Part shown: piece by piece, positions 11,130-23,896 of the stretch
Layout: each line of letters opens with the position of its first letter
How positions within the stretch are numbered: the stretch's first letter is position 1
Assembly: GCA_030686995.1 (NCBI GenBank)
Contig: CM060680.1
Coordinates: 197,891,322 to 197,955,321, forward strand
DNA: 64,000 nucleotides
Origin: Artemisia argyi
Taxonomy: Eukaryota > Streptophyta > Magnoliopsida > Asterales > Asteraceae
Reading direction: 5' to 3'
Notes under the pieces: generated by a model
Databases searched by the model: none
What the model saw: only the letters and a program-made list of their open reading frames with translations
Told to the model about the DNA's origin: nothing
Position numbers and translations under genes: made by a program

Positions 11130-13693
11130 ACTGGTGTTTGGGTTTGCTTTCCGGATCTAAGAACCATTTTTTAGTATTTTTTATTTCACAGACCATTTGT
11201 ACGTTTTTTATCTAATAATTTGGTAAAAAAGACAGAATTTCCTAAACATCTAATTATCGAATATATAAATAAAACAAAAAATTGTCAAACATCAGATTAT
11301 TTTATAACATCTTAAAGCAGATATACATCCAAACACTTTCAAAAAGCACAACAAAACACCCGCTAAACAGCTAAAAAAATAGAAATTTTGTTACCTGGGA
11401 ACCACCATAGCCACCATAATCATCACCCTGAGGCAACTCTTGATCAAATCTATTAGAGCGAGAACTATGTCCACGTCCACGTCCCCGGCCACGGGAATTA
11501 CCATCACGGTTTCTATATCTTGAAGATGCATCTGGCGTGTCCATTGGCATGGGATGATAAGGCATTGCCGGTGGTCCTGCTCTAGTTCCCCCCATCTCAA
11601 ATACATTGGCTCTTAAACGTGTGGTTACTTCTAGAAGAGCATTGCTAGCAACATTCACGTCTCCAGTGATCTAGCAACCATAAGTAATAGTACCACTATT
11701 ATAAAGACGTTTTTCAGGAGTTTCCGTGTGTGCGTGTGAGGGAGCAATTAAAAGAAAGATAACACTTGGTACAACAAAATGGCTCATTCTAAGTACGGGT
11801 CCAAACGGGCTGGGTCGTACACCCTAACACTTTCTTCTTCACTTTCTATAAACAATGATTACAATATTATAAAAATATGGTTATCGTCACGTAAAAAATT
11901 GCAGTGGTTGAGGTATTCCTCCAAGTTCGAAAACACTATTTAGTCCCTCAAATTTTTAATAAAAACTTTAAACTTCAGAAAATGAATCGCTTTTTGGTGA
12001 AAGTACGCAGAGTTTATCTGGCGATATAACCATACAAAATATTTTAATATAAAATGATGTAGAAGGTTATTAAAACTAAGCTTTGGGCGACTTGCAATCC
12101 ATTTGACCTATTTGACCCGTTTCCCTTTTATTTACTTTCTTTAATCTTTAAATGACCCATTTGAGGTCAAACACAACCCAAAATAACCCAATTCATAAGT
12201 AAACTGATCGAGTCTCCCGCCTCAACTTAATTGCCGCGTGTCTGAAATTAGTAAAGGATTAGTAAAATACCTGGACCATTTCTTCATCTTCCAATGCAAC
12301 TCTAGGCAGATTTTCCATAGTGATGATACGTATGTTTGCTCTTGTTAGGCTTCTCATCTCAGAAATAATCGCCCCGCCTTTACCAATCAAACATCCTATC
12401 CGTGAGCTTGGGACTAGCAAGCGTGTAGTAAATACAACTACTCCAGAGTCTTTTTCACTCTTCTCACTGCATCGTGGTTGCAAGCGCATTGCTGCATCAA
12501 TTGTTGGTGACGGTTCTTCAAATACCTGCAAGAAAGTAAATCATAGTGTCATTAATCTTACTATCGACTTTAATGATATAATAAAAGTATGGATATACCT
12601 CTTTTGCAGATACAGTTATGAGGCAATCATCTCCTTCGGCAGTGTCACTATCGACTTTAATGGCTGCACCAGATTCTTGTCTTATTTGTTTAATGATTAC
12701 ACCACCTTTGCCAATCACTGCGCCAATATTCTCAGTTGGACAAACAAAACGAAGCGAGAACTCCTTTGCAGAGGCTGCCCAGTCGGCCCCATCGTTTTTG
12801 TAACCCCCGTAAGGACCCATTACAGAGTGTGGGCCCATAGGTGCACCGTGGATTGGACCCATGTAGCCACCACCGGCTCTATGGATACTGGATGAGGACA
12901 ACAATAGATGCTGGGATCGTGATGGGTTCTCATGAAGACGAGTTGCCAATCGATACAGAGCATCCTTAACAACCTCAGTGTCGCCACTAACCTAGAAAAT
13001 TAAAAGATTTATATTCTTTAGCACAATTAACGAGTCAATGATAATAACCAGAACAATGTCACCACACACATTATGAAATCATTTATCTGCAAACTGAAAA
13101 CTTAATAGTACCTGAAGAAGCTCGTCAAAGTTCAAGGCACAATATGGCAAACGATCATCACTCAGAATACGGACTTGAGCACGTGTTTCACTACGTATGT
13201 TTTGAACAACTTGTCCACCTTTTCCAAGCACACATCCAATTTGATCAGAAGGCACAAGCATTCTGACTGTAATTTGTGGAGCCTCACCAAATTCGTCATC
13301 AGCAACAGGTGCATCATCAGCAATGATCTTATCGTGAACCTTAAAAAGAGCATCTAGTGCAGGACAAACAAAATCATCGCTATTCCCGAAACTATTAGTT
13401 TCCTCACTCGAACTATAAATAATGACAACACGCTCTTCACATCCAGGCACGCTTTCATTAATTCTAATTTTTGCTTGAGTGTCAGCTCTTAACTGTTTTA
13501 TAATATCACCACCTCTTCCAATGATACTTCCAACCTTTCTACCGGGACATAAGTAGCGGTACACCGTATCGTCTGGTCCAATCCCGTGTGATTCCTTTTC
13601 TTCAGTGGGGTTTGTTCTTCTACCTCCTTCACTCCCTGGAATCTCAGGTTGGTAACTCGATCGTTTCTCATAGTCGCTCTTCAGGCCAGCCAT
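10874..13693 (-). CDS. KH-domain RNA-binding protein (four KH domains), six coding exons
   Basis: The predicted protein of 525 residues binds single-stranded RNA and probably acts in nuclear pre-mRNA processing, like the plant HEN4/RCF3/PEPPER relatives. I read exons at 13693-13112, 12991-12599, 12525-12271, 11670-11395, 11070-11012 and 10886-10874. All have GT..AG borders and the total is 1578 bases in one frame. Four KH domains show the GxxG loop: GRGG at residues 59-62, GKGG at 157-160, 288-291 and 373-376. The C-terminus is low complexity: RGRGRGRG at about 470-477, then GYGG-type repeats. There is no fifth KH domain, so it fits the four-KH At5g15270-like group better than the five-KH relatives, though this is from memory. 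The last exon adds only 13 coding bases. A 5'UTR intron is inferred (donor GTAAGC at 15368, acceptor CTTTGCAG at 13740). It is the only apparently functional host gene in the window. Confidence 0.92.
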
Positions 13694-14353
13694 TAGAAGA
13701 AAATACTACGACCAAATACCAATCACTCTAGCCGAAAGTCTGCAAAGAAGATATGTAGCTTCATAAATGACTGCTGAAAGTTAACTAGCAAAAACATGGA
13801 GTAAAGTAGGATACTAGATAAAAGTTTAATGTTAATTAAGGTTTAAATTATTACAATCTCAGCGTTAACTGTTAAGAACATCAAATTTAGGATTAAGTGC
13901 AGCAAAAATAAAAAAATGTTCGCCATTTTCTAATCGTATGCAACATACTCTAGTGTCTTTCATTGTAGTCACAGGACACACAGCACAGGAAGGGGCGGGA
14001 GTGGTGGCAGGGACACACACACACAAACACACGAGAAGGTTTAGGGAAGTTTTGCCATCAAGACCAAAAAACTTGGGAAGAAACAGCGGCGGAGTGGTGT
14101 TCCCACTTGGGACAGATGCCCCATTGGGATATATGCGGGAACAATCAGGCACTCGCCATGCTCTACAATGACAACAACAGTAGAAAGACTCCCTGTGCTC
14201 TAACTACCTCTAAAACTATATTGCGACAAAAAGGGAAAATTCAATAAGATATCTAATACATCTCGAGATTGTCACAAGTAAAATTTCTAATAAAAATTAA
14301 AACTAAAGTGCCTATGGCTTAGCGATATTAAGGTGTACTATAATGTGTACCCC

Positions 14354-14384
<31 letters not shown>

Positions 14385-15568
14385 AAAAAAAAAAAAGGGA
14401 TTTAATGTTTAAGTCTCACTTGAGACAGATTTAGTTTTAGCACATATGTACGAGTTTCCCGTTTCAAAAGTTTTTTTTTTTTTTTTTAAGTTCCAACTCG
14501 GCAACTAAAGTTTTTGAAACGCACTACTTTTGTATACAACAACAACAAAAACAATACTCAACCCCGCCATAGCAGGTATGGGGAGTTAGAATGTAGACAC
14601 CTCATACCCCTACCCAGGGTAAACCAGACACTAGGGAGACGCTCTACTCTAATATCTATAGTGCAAAAAAGTAACCACAATGCAAACAAACACACTCGTG
14701 GCTACAAACATAACCACCATCTTATCTTATACATTACCTAACCCGCTAACCGTTTAAACACATCAAACTCAAGCACAAAAGTCTATCTCAGGGGTGTCCT
14801 AGTGGCAACACACTAAAATATGTAACGTCTTAAGTTCAATTCTTGCTAGGTACAAACAACCCTGAAGCGGCCACGTCAACCTTAAAAAAAAAAAGTTTCA
14901 GTCTGCGTGGCGGTGGGTCCAAACTAACGCAAAAACCTAAACCATATTTATCCTTACACCTCTAATCACAAAAATAACAATGTGCAAACAACCCTTAAGT
15001 GGTCACATCAACTTTCCAAAAAAGGTTTTAGTCTACGTGGCGGTGGGTTCAAATAACGCGAAAACCTAAAGCATATTTATCCTTACACCAACACCAACAC
15101 CAACACCAACAATAACAATACTAATGTCAAATTATTATTAACTTCTAACCACAAAAACAATAATGTGCATATTTAACATAACACCTAAAACAATTATCCG
15201 CAGACAAAAAACACACAGTTTACGAATCATAGATCTATTTAACTACTATATATAATACACCGACTAATATGTTTAAAGTTAAAAACAGATAACGTTTTAG
15301 TATATAACAAGAATAACTTATTAAAGTTGTATTGAATGGGATTGAGTTTGAGTTTTAAGGATGCTTACTGTTGTTTTTTTGAGGTAATAACACAACGGTG
15401 TGTGTGTGTGTCTGTGTGTTGTTAAATTTATGGGTTTTGTATTTGTAGGGTTTGTGCACCAAAAGAGGGACACCGTTATTCCTTTCTTTTTATTTACGTT
15501 TTCAACCTCTTTTATTGAATCCGATGACGTTACACACCCTGTATGTTTGTGTGTGGGAAACTCCCAAC
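13694..15568 (-). promoter_or_regulatory. KH gene 5' leader: UTR intron and promoter zone
   Basis: Upstream of the ATG, a good acceptor (CTTCTTTGCAG) lies at 13740 and a GTAAGC donor at 15368, suggesting an intron of about 1.6 kb in the 5'UTR and transcription start somewhere in 15370-15560. The intron contains a run of 25 C followed by 22 A (14350-14396) and low-complexity CCAACA repeats (about 15088-15110). At about 14545-14720 and 14795-14890 there are stretches with weak tRNA-type A and B boxes (GTCCTAGTGGC, GTTCAATTC) that may be SINE remnants. No coding sequence was seen. Confidence 0.5.
14350..14396 (+). repeat. Poly-C run joined to poly-A run
   Basis: Twenty-five consecutive C are followed directly by 22 consecutive A. 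Long C homopolymers are rare in A+T-rich plant DNA. The G-rich complement could form a quadruplex. Exact lengths may be unreliable because of sequencing slippage. Confidence 0.85.
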
Positions 15569-16122
15569 TAGGTGTACAAAGCCGGGCCAGGCCGGGCTTG
15601 GATCGGGCCCATAAAAGTTTGGTTTTATAGTATAAAAAACTCTTAGTCTTAAAAAAGCCTGGGCCGTAAACAAAATGTTGGGCTTATTCGGCGCAAATGG
15701 TCCAGACTGGGCTTTAGCCCGGCCGGCTGACCCAAGACCGGGCATTTTTCGACATTTTTTGTAATAATAATATAGTTATTATATACGGAAATATTTTATC
15801 AACATTTGTAAATACATTACTAAAAAATAACAAAATAAAATTACAGATTATAAAGAAGCACATTAATTGCACAAGAAAAGTTCTAACAACAAAATCTTGG
15901 GCTTTCGGGCGTTTTTGCGAGCTTTTTTGGGCTTTTTGGTTGTCTTTTTCAGACATTTTAGGGGGCTTTTTGGCTTGGCTCAGGCCAACCCGGGCTTTGG
16001 TGGAAAATATAAGGATCATTTAGGCCTATTAGGCTAGACCGGGCTTCGGCTCAGACTTTTTCAGGCTTTTCCAGGCCGGGCCTAAGCCCGAGATCGGGTT
16101 TTAGCCCATCTGTGCATATCTA
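15569..16122. mobile_element. hAT-type MITE, 8-bp target duplication CTCCCAAC
   Basis: CTCCCAAC occurs at 15561-15568 and 16123-16130. The ends are TAGGTGTACAAAGCCGGG and, inverted, TAGATATGCACAGATGGG. The interior carries many GCCCGGGC-like motifs near both ends (CCGGGCCAGGCCGGGC and its inverted forms), typical of subterminal transposase-binding repeats. There is no coding capacity. It sits just upstream of the inferred KH transcription start. Confidence 0.8.
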
Positions 16123-16130
16123 CTCCCAAC

Positions 16131-16911
16131 CAAATGGTTATAGGTTCAAGACTTACTTAGAACATGTCAGATAGTTTGTGGCATATATATTGTAAGATAA
16201 TTAGTTGTCGTTTAAAAGAAAAAAGCTAAACAAATGGCCACTAAAGTGTATATATAAACAGAAAGATAGATAGATAAGCAGGGACGGAACTAAGGAGTCC
16301 TACGGTGTCACAAGACCCAATAAAATTTTGCTTAGTGGTGCTAATTTTCGTAAAAAACGCTGAATTTTCTAAAATGCACCTGATTCCAATGCATTGTGTT
16401 TCTAGTTTTATCTTAGTTAATCCATCAATAGGTGAAAAGTGAACATATTTTTCACTACACTAAATCATTTTAACCTCGAAAATCTTATAATTTTGTTAAA
16501 ATTTTTTGAATACTACTGTTAAAGGAATTGTGCATCCGGTCACTTTAAGCTAGCTCAGATAAGTATTTGTTGAAATATCGAATAGCTTGTGTGTCAACTT
16601 TAAAAGCGTCATTTTAGTTGCAAAAGCTTGAGAGTACATTTCAATGAGTTTTCAAGACCATATAACAATAGAATTGACTGATAAAATAAATCTTTATATA
16701 ATGTTATAAGCTAGAATCTTATAAGGTAAAAGTGTAAAAGCTATTTGGGTCACGTGTCATAGCTATGTAATCCAGATTTATGGAAGACTAGAAGTCCAAT
16801 AAAATAAGCTTATGAGCTTTTTCAAAATGTTTAGATAAGCATTTGAAATATTAGTAGTAGCAAACTAGCAACTAGCTATACTCGTTCACTATTTCACATT
16901 TTCATTTACAA
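16131..16911. other. Intergenic, possible hAT terminus remnant
   Basis: No gene was found. CAGGGACGGAACTAAGG at about 16280 resembles the CAGGGGCGGAACTAGG terminus of the MITE at 24179, but the other end is missing. Confidence 0.45.
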
Positions 16912-17167
16912 TAGAGCTGGCAAATTGGGTACCTGTTAGGACCTGTTAAGACCTGTTAAGGGAAAAAATGTACTATGCAATTTTTTTATTTTTTAAAATA
17001 ATTGTTTTTAGTATTCTAGGGTTCAATATTTAACTTTTTTGATACATAAAACGTCTATCTGTCATACTCAAACCATCAAAACCAAGTGTTAAACGAGTCG
17101 TTTTCATGTTTGAAACTTATGTTATTCGCGCGCTCAGAATCTGTTAAGACACGATTTGCCAGCTCTA
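16912..17167. mobile_element. hAT-type MITE with perfect 14-bp TIR and 8-bp duplication
   Basis: ATTTACAA at 16904-16911 is repeated exactly at 17168-17175. The ends are TAGAGCTGGCAAAT and its perfect inverted copy. The interior repeats ACCTGTTA motifs near the left end and CTGTTAAGAC near the right. Length 256 bases, non-coding. Confidence 0.85.
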
Positions 17168-17175
17168 ATTTACAA

Positions 17176-19418
17176 CTTTCAATGGGCCTATTTTTTGGGT
17201 CCGTATCCAGCTCCATACTTATTGATTTATATGGGACTATTTGTTGAGCTAAATGGGTGCGAACAAGACTATTTGTAGCGCAAGCCTATTCCCCTTAACT
17301 ATGCCAACAAAATTCCTTTGTCAGCCGTCCTTCATTCGCACCTTAGGCCAAGTGTAGTAAGGGAGCTGATATGGGAGCATCGTCGACAAAAGGATCACCC
17401 TAAGATGATCATCTCATGGCTATTGAGAACGAATCAAATCAGATGGTTCTACTTTCTGACTTGCTCCTACGGAACCAAGATCGAAAATATTGAAAAAATC
17501 AGTCATTCACAACCACTGATGAATCGACGCCCTACTAGCGGATCGCCGGCAAGAAGTCGAGTGGAAAAGCACGTATCTTGATGCGTGACCGTGGTCACTA
17601 TTTTCACATCAGTGTCAACTCAGTTTTCTTTATTTACAACCAACTTAGTATAATAAGACAACCGTGGTCACCACAGAAAACATACATCATTTAAACACAT
17701 ATATACCCTATAAAAACACTCACACACAACAAGTCACACGACTTGCTCGTGCAGACGATCGAGTATTGCTTTTTTGCCATCCAAGACGCATCCTTATGGA
17801 TGAGTGTAATAGGGGTGACCACGATCATGATGAAGGAGGACTCGATCATCGTGTCCCTATTACAGATGGTCTTATCACTTATGTATTGACCCATTTCCCA
17901 TGTTAAAAAATCGAGTAGCAAAAGATGATCAACTAGTAGCTTAGTTAAATGCGAATTATTAAACCATAACTAAATTATAATCTACAGAAACATATTTTTG
18001 CATCTAATATGATAAACAATATAAGATATGTTGGCCAATTTTTAAATTCATCTACGCTCTATATAAAATTAGCCCTGGCTGGAGTAATTAATAACTTATA
18101 TTTTTGTATATACCAATTTTTAAATTCTTCTCATTTTAAATTTTTTCTCACTGAATCCTTACCCAAATATAGTTGGACCAATTTTGGTTCAAACTTCAAA
18201 GAAAGAGTTTTACGCGCCTCAGCATGAGCTACTTTACGTCAATGCATGAAATTAAATGGGTCAAAGTTTATTCAACTAGGATACCTGCTATAAAAGTTAT
18301 GGCATGTCGCTAAAGTGCTCAACTGCTAACTGCTCATTGCCTACTTAGCACACAAGTATGTTGTCATAGAACGTTAAATGTAAGTGTGAAAAAAGTTATA
18401 TTTTGCCAGACTATCTTCATTTATTTTTATGTTGTCATAGAACGCTATGCTGCTTTTTCTTTTCTTTGCATTGAAATGGTAATTTGTATACACAAGTTCA
18501 ACTTCTTAATGTTTAATACTACCTTTTTTTGTTACTACTTGTGATTTAGTAGAAAATATACAAATTGTACAAATGAAATTTTTAATTGATAGAATAAGAA
18601 AGCTTAATTTTGAAATTGATCTCTCAGCTTGGTCCAAACTTTTGTTTTTTGTTTTTTTCAAAAGGTGATTTATATTAATACTCAAACTTTGTACATCATA
18701 ACTAAAATACAACTTAATTGGGCATACCCAAGACAGACATACAACAGGAAATACAAAACAGAACAAAACTCTGCATCCGATGTCTGATATTGCTTAACAG
18801 ATATCTGATAAGACTGCTTGAAACAGCCAAACAGTCAAGCGAATCCCATCTTTCACCAATCAATCAGGATAACCATTCACCTTTTAAGCACCTTTTGAAA
18901 AGTTTAGTGGAGAAATTTAGAGAAGAAAGAAAAGTAAAAATACACATGACATTGAGTTAATTTTTTAACTCTTTTTTATTTATTATTATTATTATTATTG
19001 ATTTAGTTTTGGATTATTAAAAAAAAGAAAAAAAACACGTTATACTTTGGTTTATTAATAAAAATTACAATCTTAAACTTAAAAAAAAATTAAATAAATA
19101 AATAAACTAATCTTAAATCTATATTATAGAATTAAGTGTAGAATCCTCAATTTGCGCATATTAATCAATAGAATCTTCGTACTAAAAGATTTGTTATTCT
19201 CTTTTTGTATTACTATACAAATGAACTCCAAAAAAAGAGCCCGGCGCAGCGGGTTTTTTAATTCAGTAACTAAAAGAAAGTATTAGATAACAATTGCTAC
19301 TATTATTATTATCATCATTTTATTATAATTATATTAATAATCATTATTATTAAATTGATCATAATACTAAAAATACCATCAACATACGCATACATGGTAT
19401 TTAGTATATGCACATGAT
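17176..19418. other. Intergenic DNA, no supported gene
   Basis: ORFs at 17318-17581 and 17664-17906 show no motif I recognise and are likely chance. Positions about 19110-19260 start with TCTATATTATAG and contain the GC hairpin GCCCGGCGCAGCGGG, which hints at a small Helitron whose CTAG end has decayed. ATT/TTA microsatellites lie near 18975-19010 and 19300-19320. Confidence 0.5.
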
Positions 19419-19427
19419 TAAATATAA

Positions 19428-19616
19428 GGATTTTTTTAACTTGTGCCTTAGGGGCACAAGTTAAGCAAACTAAAAGACAACGGGGACCCCATAGAAAAGG
19501 ACATAGGGATCCACAGAAAAGTACAGTTTCGTGGATCCCTATGTCCTTTTCTGTGAGACCCTGCTGTCTTTTAGTGTGCTTAACTTGTGCCCCTAGGGCA
19601 CAAGGTAGACAAACCC
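19428..19616. mobile_element. Foldback MITE, Mutator-type, 9-bp duplication TAAATATAA
   Basis: TAAATATAA at 19419-19427 recurs at 19617-19625. The 189-base element is almost entirely one hairpin with arms of about 80-85 bases: AGGACATAGGGATCCAC in the left arm pairs with GTGGATCCCTATGTCCT in the right, and further out AACTTGTGCC..GGGGCACAAG pairs likewise. A 9-bp duplication fits the Mutator superfamily. A transcript would fold into a long double-stranded RNA. Confidence 0.82.
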
Positions 19617-19922
19617 TAAATATAATTATATAAATATACATATTCAATGAATTTTAATTATGTCAAAATATCAAATAAACTACTCAAACAATAAAATTAT
19701 TAAACAAAATTGATCATATTTTTAAACCCGAGCAAATATAGTTAAAATATTATTAGGTAAAGTCATTGTAAATTTGTAATACCAAAACAGGTTAAAAAAA
19801 AATGCGTATAACGATAAAGAATTTAATTTTTATACCCAAATTTTATAGATGCACGGGATTATAAGTATCAAAATGAAAACACTACTTATAAGTACATACC
19901 AAACAAGTTTAGCTTAAATACA

Positions 19923-20093
19923 AGAGTCTTGCTACATCCACAAAATGTATACAATAAAACATTCACAAAATTGTGATTGGTGACTTTTGCTACAATTTCT
20001 CTTTCTTCTGTTTGATTCGCCCAATCAAACATAGCCAACTCAATTTTGTGGATTATTATTTTTTTACACATTTTGTGGATGTAGCAAAACTCT
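19923..20093. mobile_element. Small foldback MITE with GCTACATCCACAAAATGT ends
   Basis: The left end, AGAGTCTTGCTACATCCACA, is mirrored by an inverted AGAGTTTTGCTACATCCACA at the right. The flanking AAATACA and AAATATA differ at one base and may be an old target duplication. Length about 171 bases, non-coding. The superfamily is uncertain, perhaps Mutator-like. Confidence 0.65.
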
Positions 20094-20336
20094 AAATATA
20101 GTTATTAGTTGTACTTATGGTCGGAACCCTGTGCGTGTAATATAACAGTGCTAAATTCTTATACACCCGTATAGTAAACAAAAATTTTAAATTTTAATTC
20201 ATGTGTAAACGTCGCACGTTCACTGGAGTCATAACATTTCAATAAAATCCACCTGATATGTCGATTTCACTACCATATGGTAAAATGATAAATAGGCATG
20301 GATTATAGTAGTATAACGATTAATTTGAATGTGTGC

Positions 20337-20560
20337 ATATTTACTTCACACGAAACATCCCCAAAACATTGTGTAAATGCCTTCATGCAAAAGTGAAAAC
20401 AATACATCAATTGCACCAACATTCATTTAATCCATGTTAGGCATATTTATTTCATAGGAAAGTAGGAAACATAGCCAAAACATTGTTTAAATGCCTCCTT
20501 ACAAAAGTGAAGCAATACATCAATTGCACCAAACATTCATTTATTCCAACAGAACACTAT
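20337..20560 (+). repeat. Diverged tandem duplication of about 110 bases
   Basis: Two adjacent copies share the order TTTACTTCA or TTTATTTCA, CCAAAACATTGT.TAAATGCC, CAATACATCAATTGCACC and ACATTCATTTA. They start near 20340 and 20450. Neither is coding, and the arrangement looks like a local duplication. Confidence 0.7.
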
Positions 20561-23046
20561 CTTTGTTTCACAAGAAAACAGCAAAATATATTTATAGATC
20601 TGTTCAAGTTGACATAAATGATATCTTACCCAATTCAAAGTTTCAAACACTGATGTTTTTCTTGAGCCCAATAGGCCCACATCTTCTAATCATTTTTGAT
20701 TAATCACCATTTGTATGTTGGAACTTGCTAAAAAGTGTATTTATTATCTCAAATTACCTTTAATACAGTATAAGTTATCCGCCATTCATGTTGTACAAAA
20801 ACAAAATAAAAGATACGACATAGTAAATCGTTTACATTTTGTTGCACGGTGAAGTTTGCTTTATAGATAATTTTAATTTAGAAAAAAATAAAACAATGTA
20901 CAGATATGATTAGAACCGGAAGATTTGACTAAAGAATACAAAAGCCTATTTATTTAGTTCTAATTCATTTCACTTTAAAGTTCTAATTCAGTTTTGAATT
21001 TGCTTCTTCAACTTCGATATTATTACACTTGATACAATCCCATGTGATGATGTTCATTCGTAACTAACTTTTTTTGTCATTTGGTGATGCGTTGGAAGAT
21101 AAACATTAATTGCTAGTGATTTTTGCAAATGAGTTACCTGTAAATTTTATCACTTATACTTTTGCTGGTAGATATAATTTTATATGAAGTAGAGAGTTCA
21201 TTTACGTATCAAAAAAATTTCTGCATACCAAATGATAAATCTAAGCAATTTATTTTTTTATTAGGAAAAAAAAAAGTAACTAATATTTTAATTAAAATGC
21301 AATTACATCCATTTTAATTAATTTAAATATCTCATTAATCATCATTAACCATTAATCGGTAGACAAAATAAATTATGACATCACGACGGACATTTTATTA
21401 TCTTTTAATAGACGGATACTTTCATATACTTTCGGTAAAAAAAATCTTTGTTTTTTTACATTTTTTTCAGTATTAGAATTCGCATGACATATCACATTTG
21501 ATTTAACACTAGTATAGTAGTTCGAACACTAAACAATTGTACTAAAATTGGCATAACTATTTGTGTATAAATAAAAAAACTTTCCCTGTTTTTTGCAACA
21601 GAAAATACACATTTATGGTTTTCTAACCATATATCACACACTATATGAATAATAGATTATATCAGTTTATTAATAAAACTTCTGTAATCATGTGAAACAA
21701 ATGACATGTGATTAAGATTGCGTGTGATAAAAATCATATGTGATTTTATTTGTTTTATCCAACTTTGACAAATTAACCGAAGTAATCAATAATTCAAAAC
21801 ATAATGTATTATATATGTTAGAAACATATGAATGTCTAGTTTCTAGAATAAAACTGCTAAAATTTTTAGAAAGAGTTATGTTCATTTTTCTACATGTTTA
21901 TATATTCAAATAATTAAATTATTGTTAAATCATATATGATTTCTCACGCAAGTTTCAATAATAAAAAAAAGAAGAAAAAATGTGAAGTAAAAAAATACGT
22001 TTGTTAAAAGTATGTAAAGTGGTCAATTAAATATTTGTTGTGATCATGGTGGAATTTTTTTTCACGATTAACGCTTTAAAATATATTAACTTAAAAAAAA
22101 AAGATGGAAATGGATTTACTATTTAATACTTATAAAAAAAATGAATTGCATAAATTGATAAGTTAGTATGCAAAAAACTTTTATTATCTCTCACATTATT
22201 TCACTTAAAAAAATGTTAAGGATTCCTTAATCAATGGAGAATCCATTTGCCTTGAGAAGAAGACTCAGATCTCCATTACATTCTAAATCATAATTACAAG
22301 AAGATTGAAACTTTTAAGTTTAAAAGCTTCTTCCCACTAAACATTGTCGTCGGTGTAGTTTTTAATCACTTATTTTTTAACATTTGGTCTTTTAGTGTAG
22401 CTGAGTAGTTACCACTTTTAATAACATCTAATTGCTTAGTAGTATTAACAAAATAATGTCATGTTATATTCTTAATAATCACCCACAAGATGGCCTAGTA
22501 GTCAGTCACTATAAGAGATGTAATATTTAAATCTATCTGTATGTACATCTTGAGGGTGGTATGTGAAAGAGTCAGGAACCGATTACGAAAAATCCATGTT
22601 AAGTCGTGTACATGTAAGTTAAAAACTTGTCATTTTCAGATAACCTAAGCACGCAAAATCTCATTCGTTTACTCGTTATATCATATAATTCACCCACATA
22701 TAGCTTTTGACAACAAACTAAAAAACACTAGAAAGAAAACGCGAGAAAATGCCAACATTTGCCAAATGTGGTCATCTCGTTGTTGTAATGATTTGTTAGA
22801 AAGATTAACGTAGTAGTTTAAAACGCTAACGGCTGCATTATCTACAAAATCGTAGTCAAATTAACATGTTATGCACGTACGTGATGAATAGCAGCGTACA
22901 GTTAAAGCCTTAAACAGTGCCTGTTAAACGTGCCTCCAAAGTCATTTAGAAGACCTTAAAGAGTCTATCTAGCCGTTTATAATGACTTGTAATACACTAT
23001 GTTAAAGTAAGTTTCACGTTGTTATGATAATATCATCATGACTTTG
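20561..23046. other. Gene-poor A+T-rich intergenic DNA
   Basis: I found no ORF with recognisable content, no paired element ends and no RNA gene in this stretch. GATGGCCTAGTAGTCAGTC near 22493 looks like a tRNA-type A box and could mark an old SINE, but the B box and tail are not convincing. Confidence 0.55.
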
Positions 23047-23054
23047 CATGCATG

Positions 23055-23708
23055 TAGGGGTGTCATAAATCCCGACCCGACCCGGACCCGAACCCGAATA
23101 AGGATACTCGGGTCGGGTTACTCGGGTCCAAAATCTTAGTCGGGTCAATCGGGTCAACCCGATTACGAACTCGGGTCAGGTATCGGGTTTCAAAAACTTG
23201 CCTATTCGGGTTCGGGTCAACCCGACTAACCCGAGGTTTTTTTTTTTTTTTTTTTTTTTTGTCTTTGTTCAATTGATAGGCCCAAGTTAAATTAAGTGAT
23301 CCATGTAGTAAACTTGGCCCATTTTCTATATTAAGTTAGAATCTATTATGAGAGGCTCGTGCAATACCTGTATTAAGTTAAATAAGTAGAATTACTAAGA
23401 CTTTAAAGTCATGAATTATAGTTTTATTCACATTATCTATCATTTTTGAATTTTGTAATCATCAGAAATAAAAGAATTTATTTCTTAACAAATATCATTT
23501 TTTTTTCTTTTTTTTTTCTTTCATAAATTGTCAATTAATTTTGAAATAATAGACTTGTATGCTCGGCGTTATAATCATACAAACTTCAAAATGAACTTTT
23601 AAGCTCATACATAATTTTTCAATCTTCTAAGTATCAACAATATTAATAGACTCTTGATTGATCGGTACAAACTACAAAAATGAATTTGGTTTTTCATAAT
23701 TGTCATTC

Positions 23709-23747
<39 letters not shown>

Positions 23748-23896
23748 ATGTGATTTTGTAAATTGGACAAACCCGAACCCGACTAACCCGAGTTCAAATA
23801 GGGTCGGGTTCGGGTATATTATTTTTACCCTCGACCCGACTTGGACCCGACCCGTTTGACCCGAACCCGACCAACCCGACCCGAATAGCACCCCTA
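23055..23896. mobile_element. hAT-type MITE with CATGCATG duplication and GACCCG motif arrays
   Basis: CATGCATG at 23047-23054 is repeated at 23897-23904. The ends are TAGGGGTGTCAT and, inverted, TAGGGGTGCTATTCGGG. Both subterminal regions are packed with CCCGACCCG/CGGGTCGGG units, and the frames across them (for example 23063-23272, minus) are translations of this repeat. A T run (about 23237-23262) and an A run (about 23710-23745) sit symmetrically in the two halves. Length 842 bases. Confidence 0.82.

Noticed and set aside
12320..12895. Plus-strand ORF of 191 residues
   Set aside because: It is a shadow on the opposite strand of KH exons 2 and 3 and runs across their intron.
14795..14890. 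tRNA gene or SINE with A- and B-box-like motifs
   Set aside because: A tRNA cloverleaf cannot be drawn and no tail or target duplication was found. Left as a possible remnant only.
17318..17906. Two short plus-strand ORFs (17318-17581 and 17664-17906)
   Set aside because: No motif, no splice context and no homology I recognise. Likely chance ORFs.
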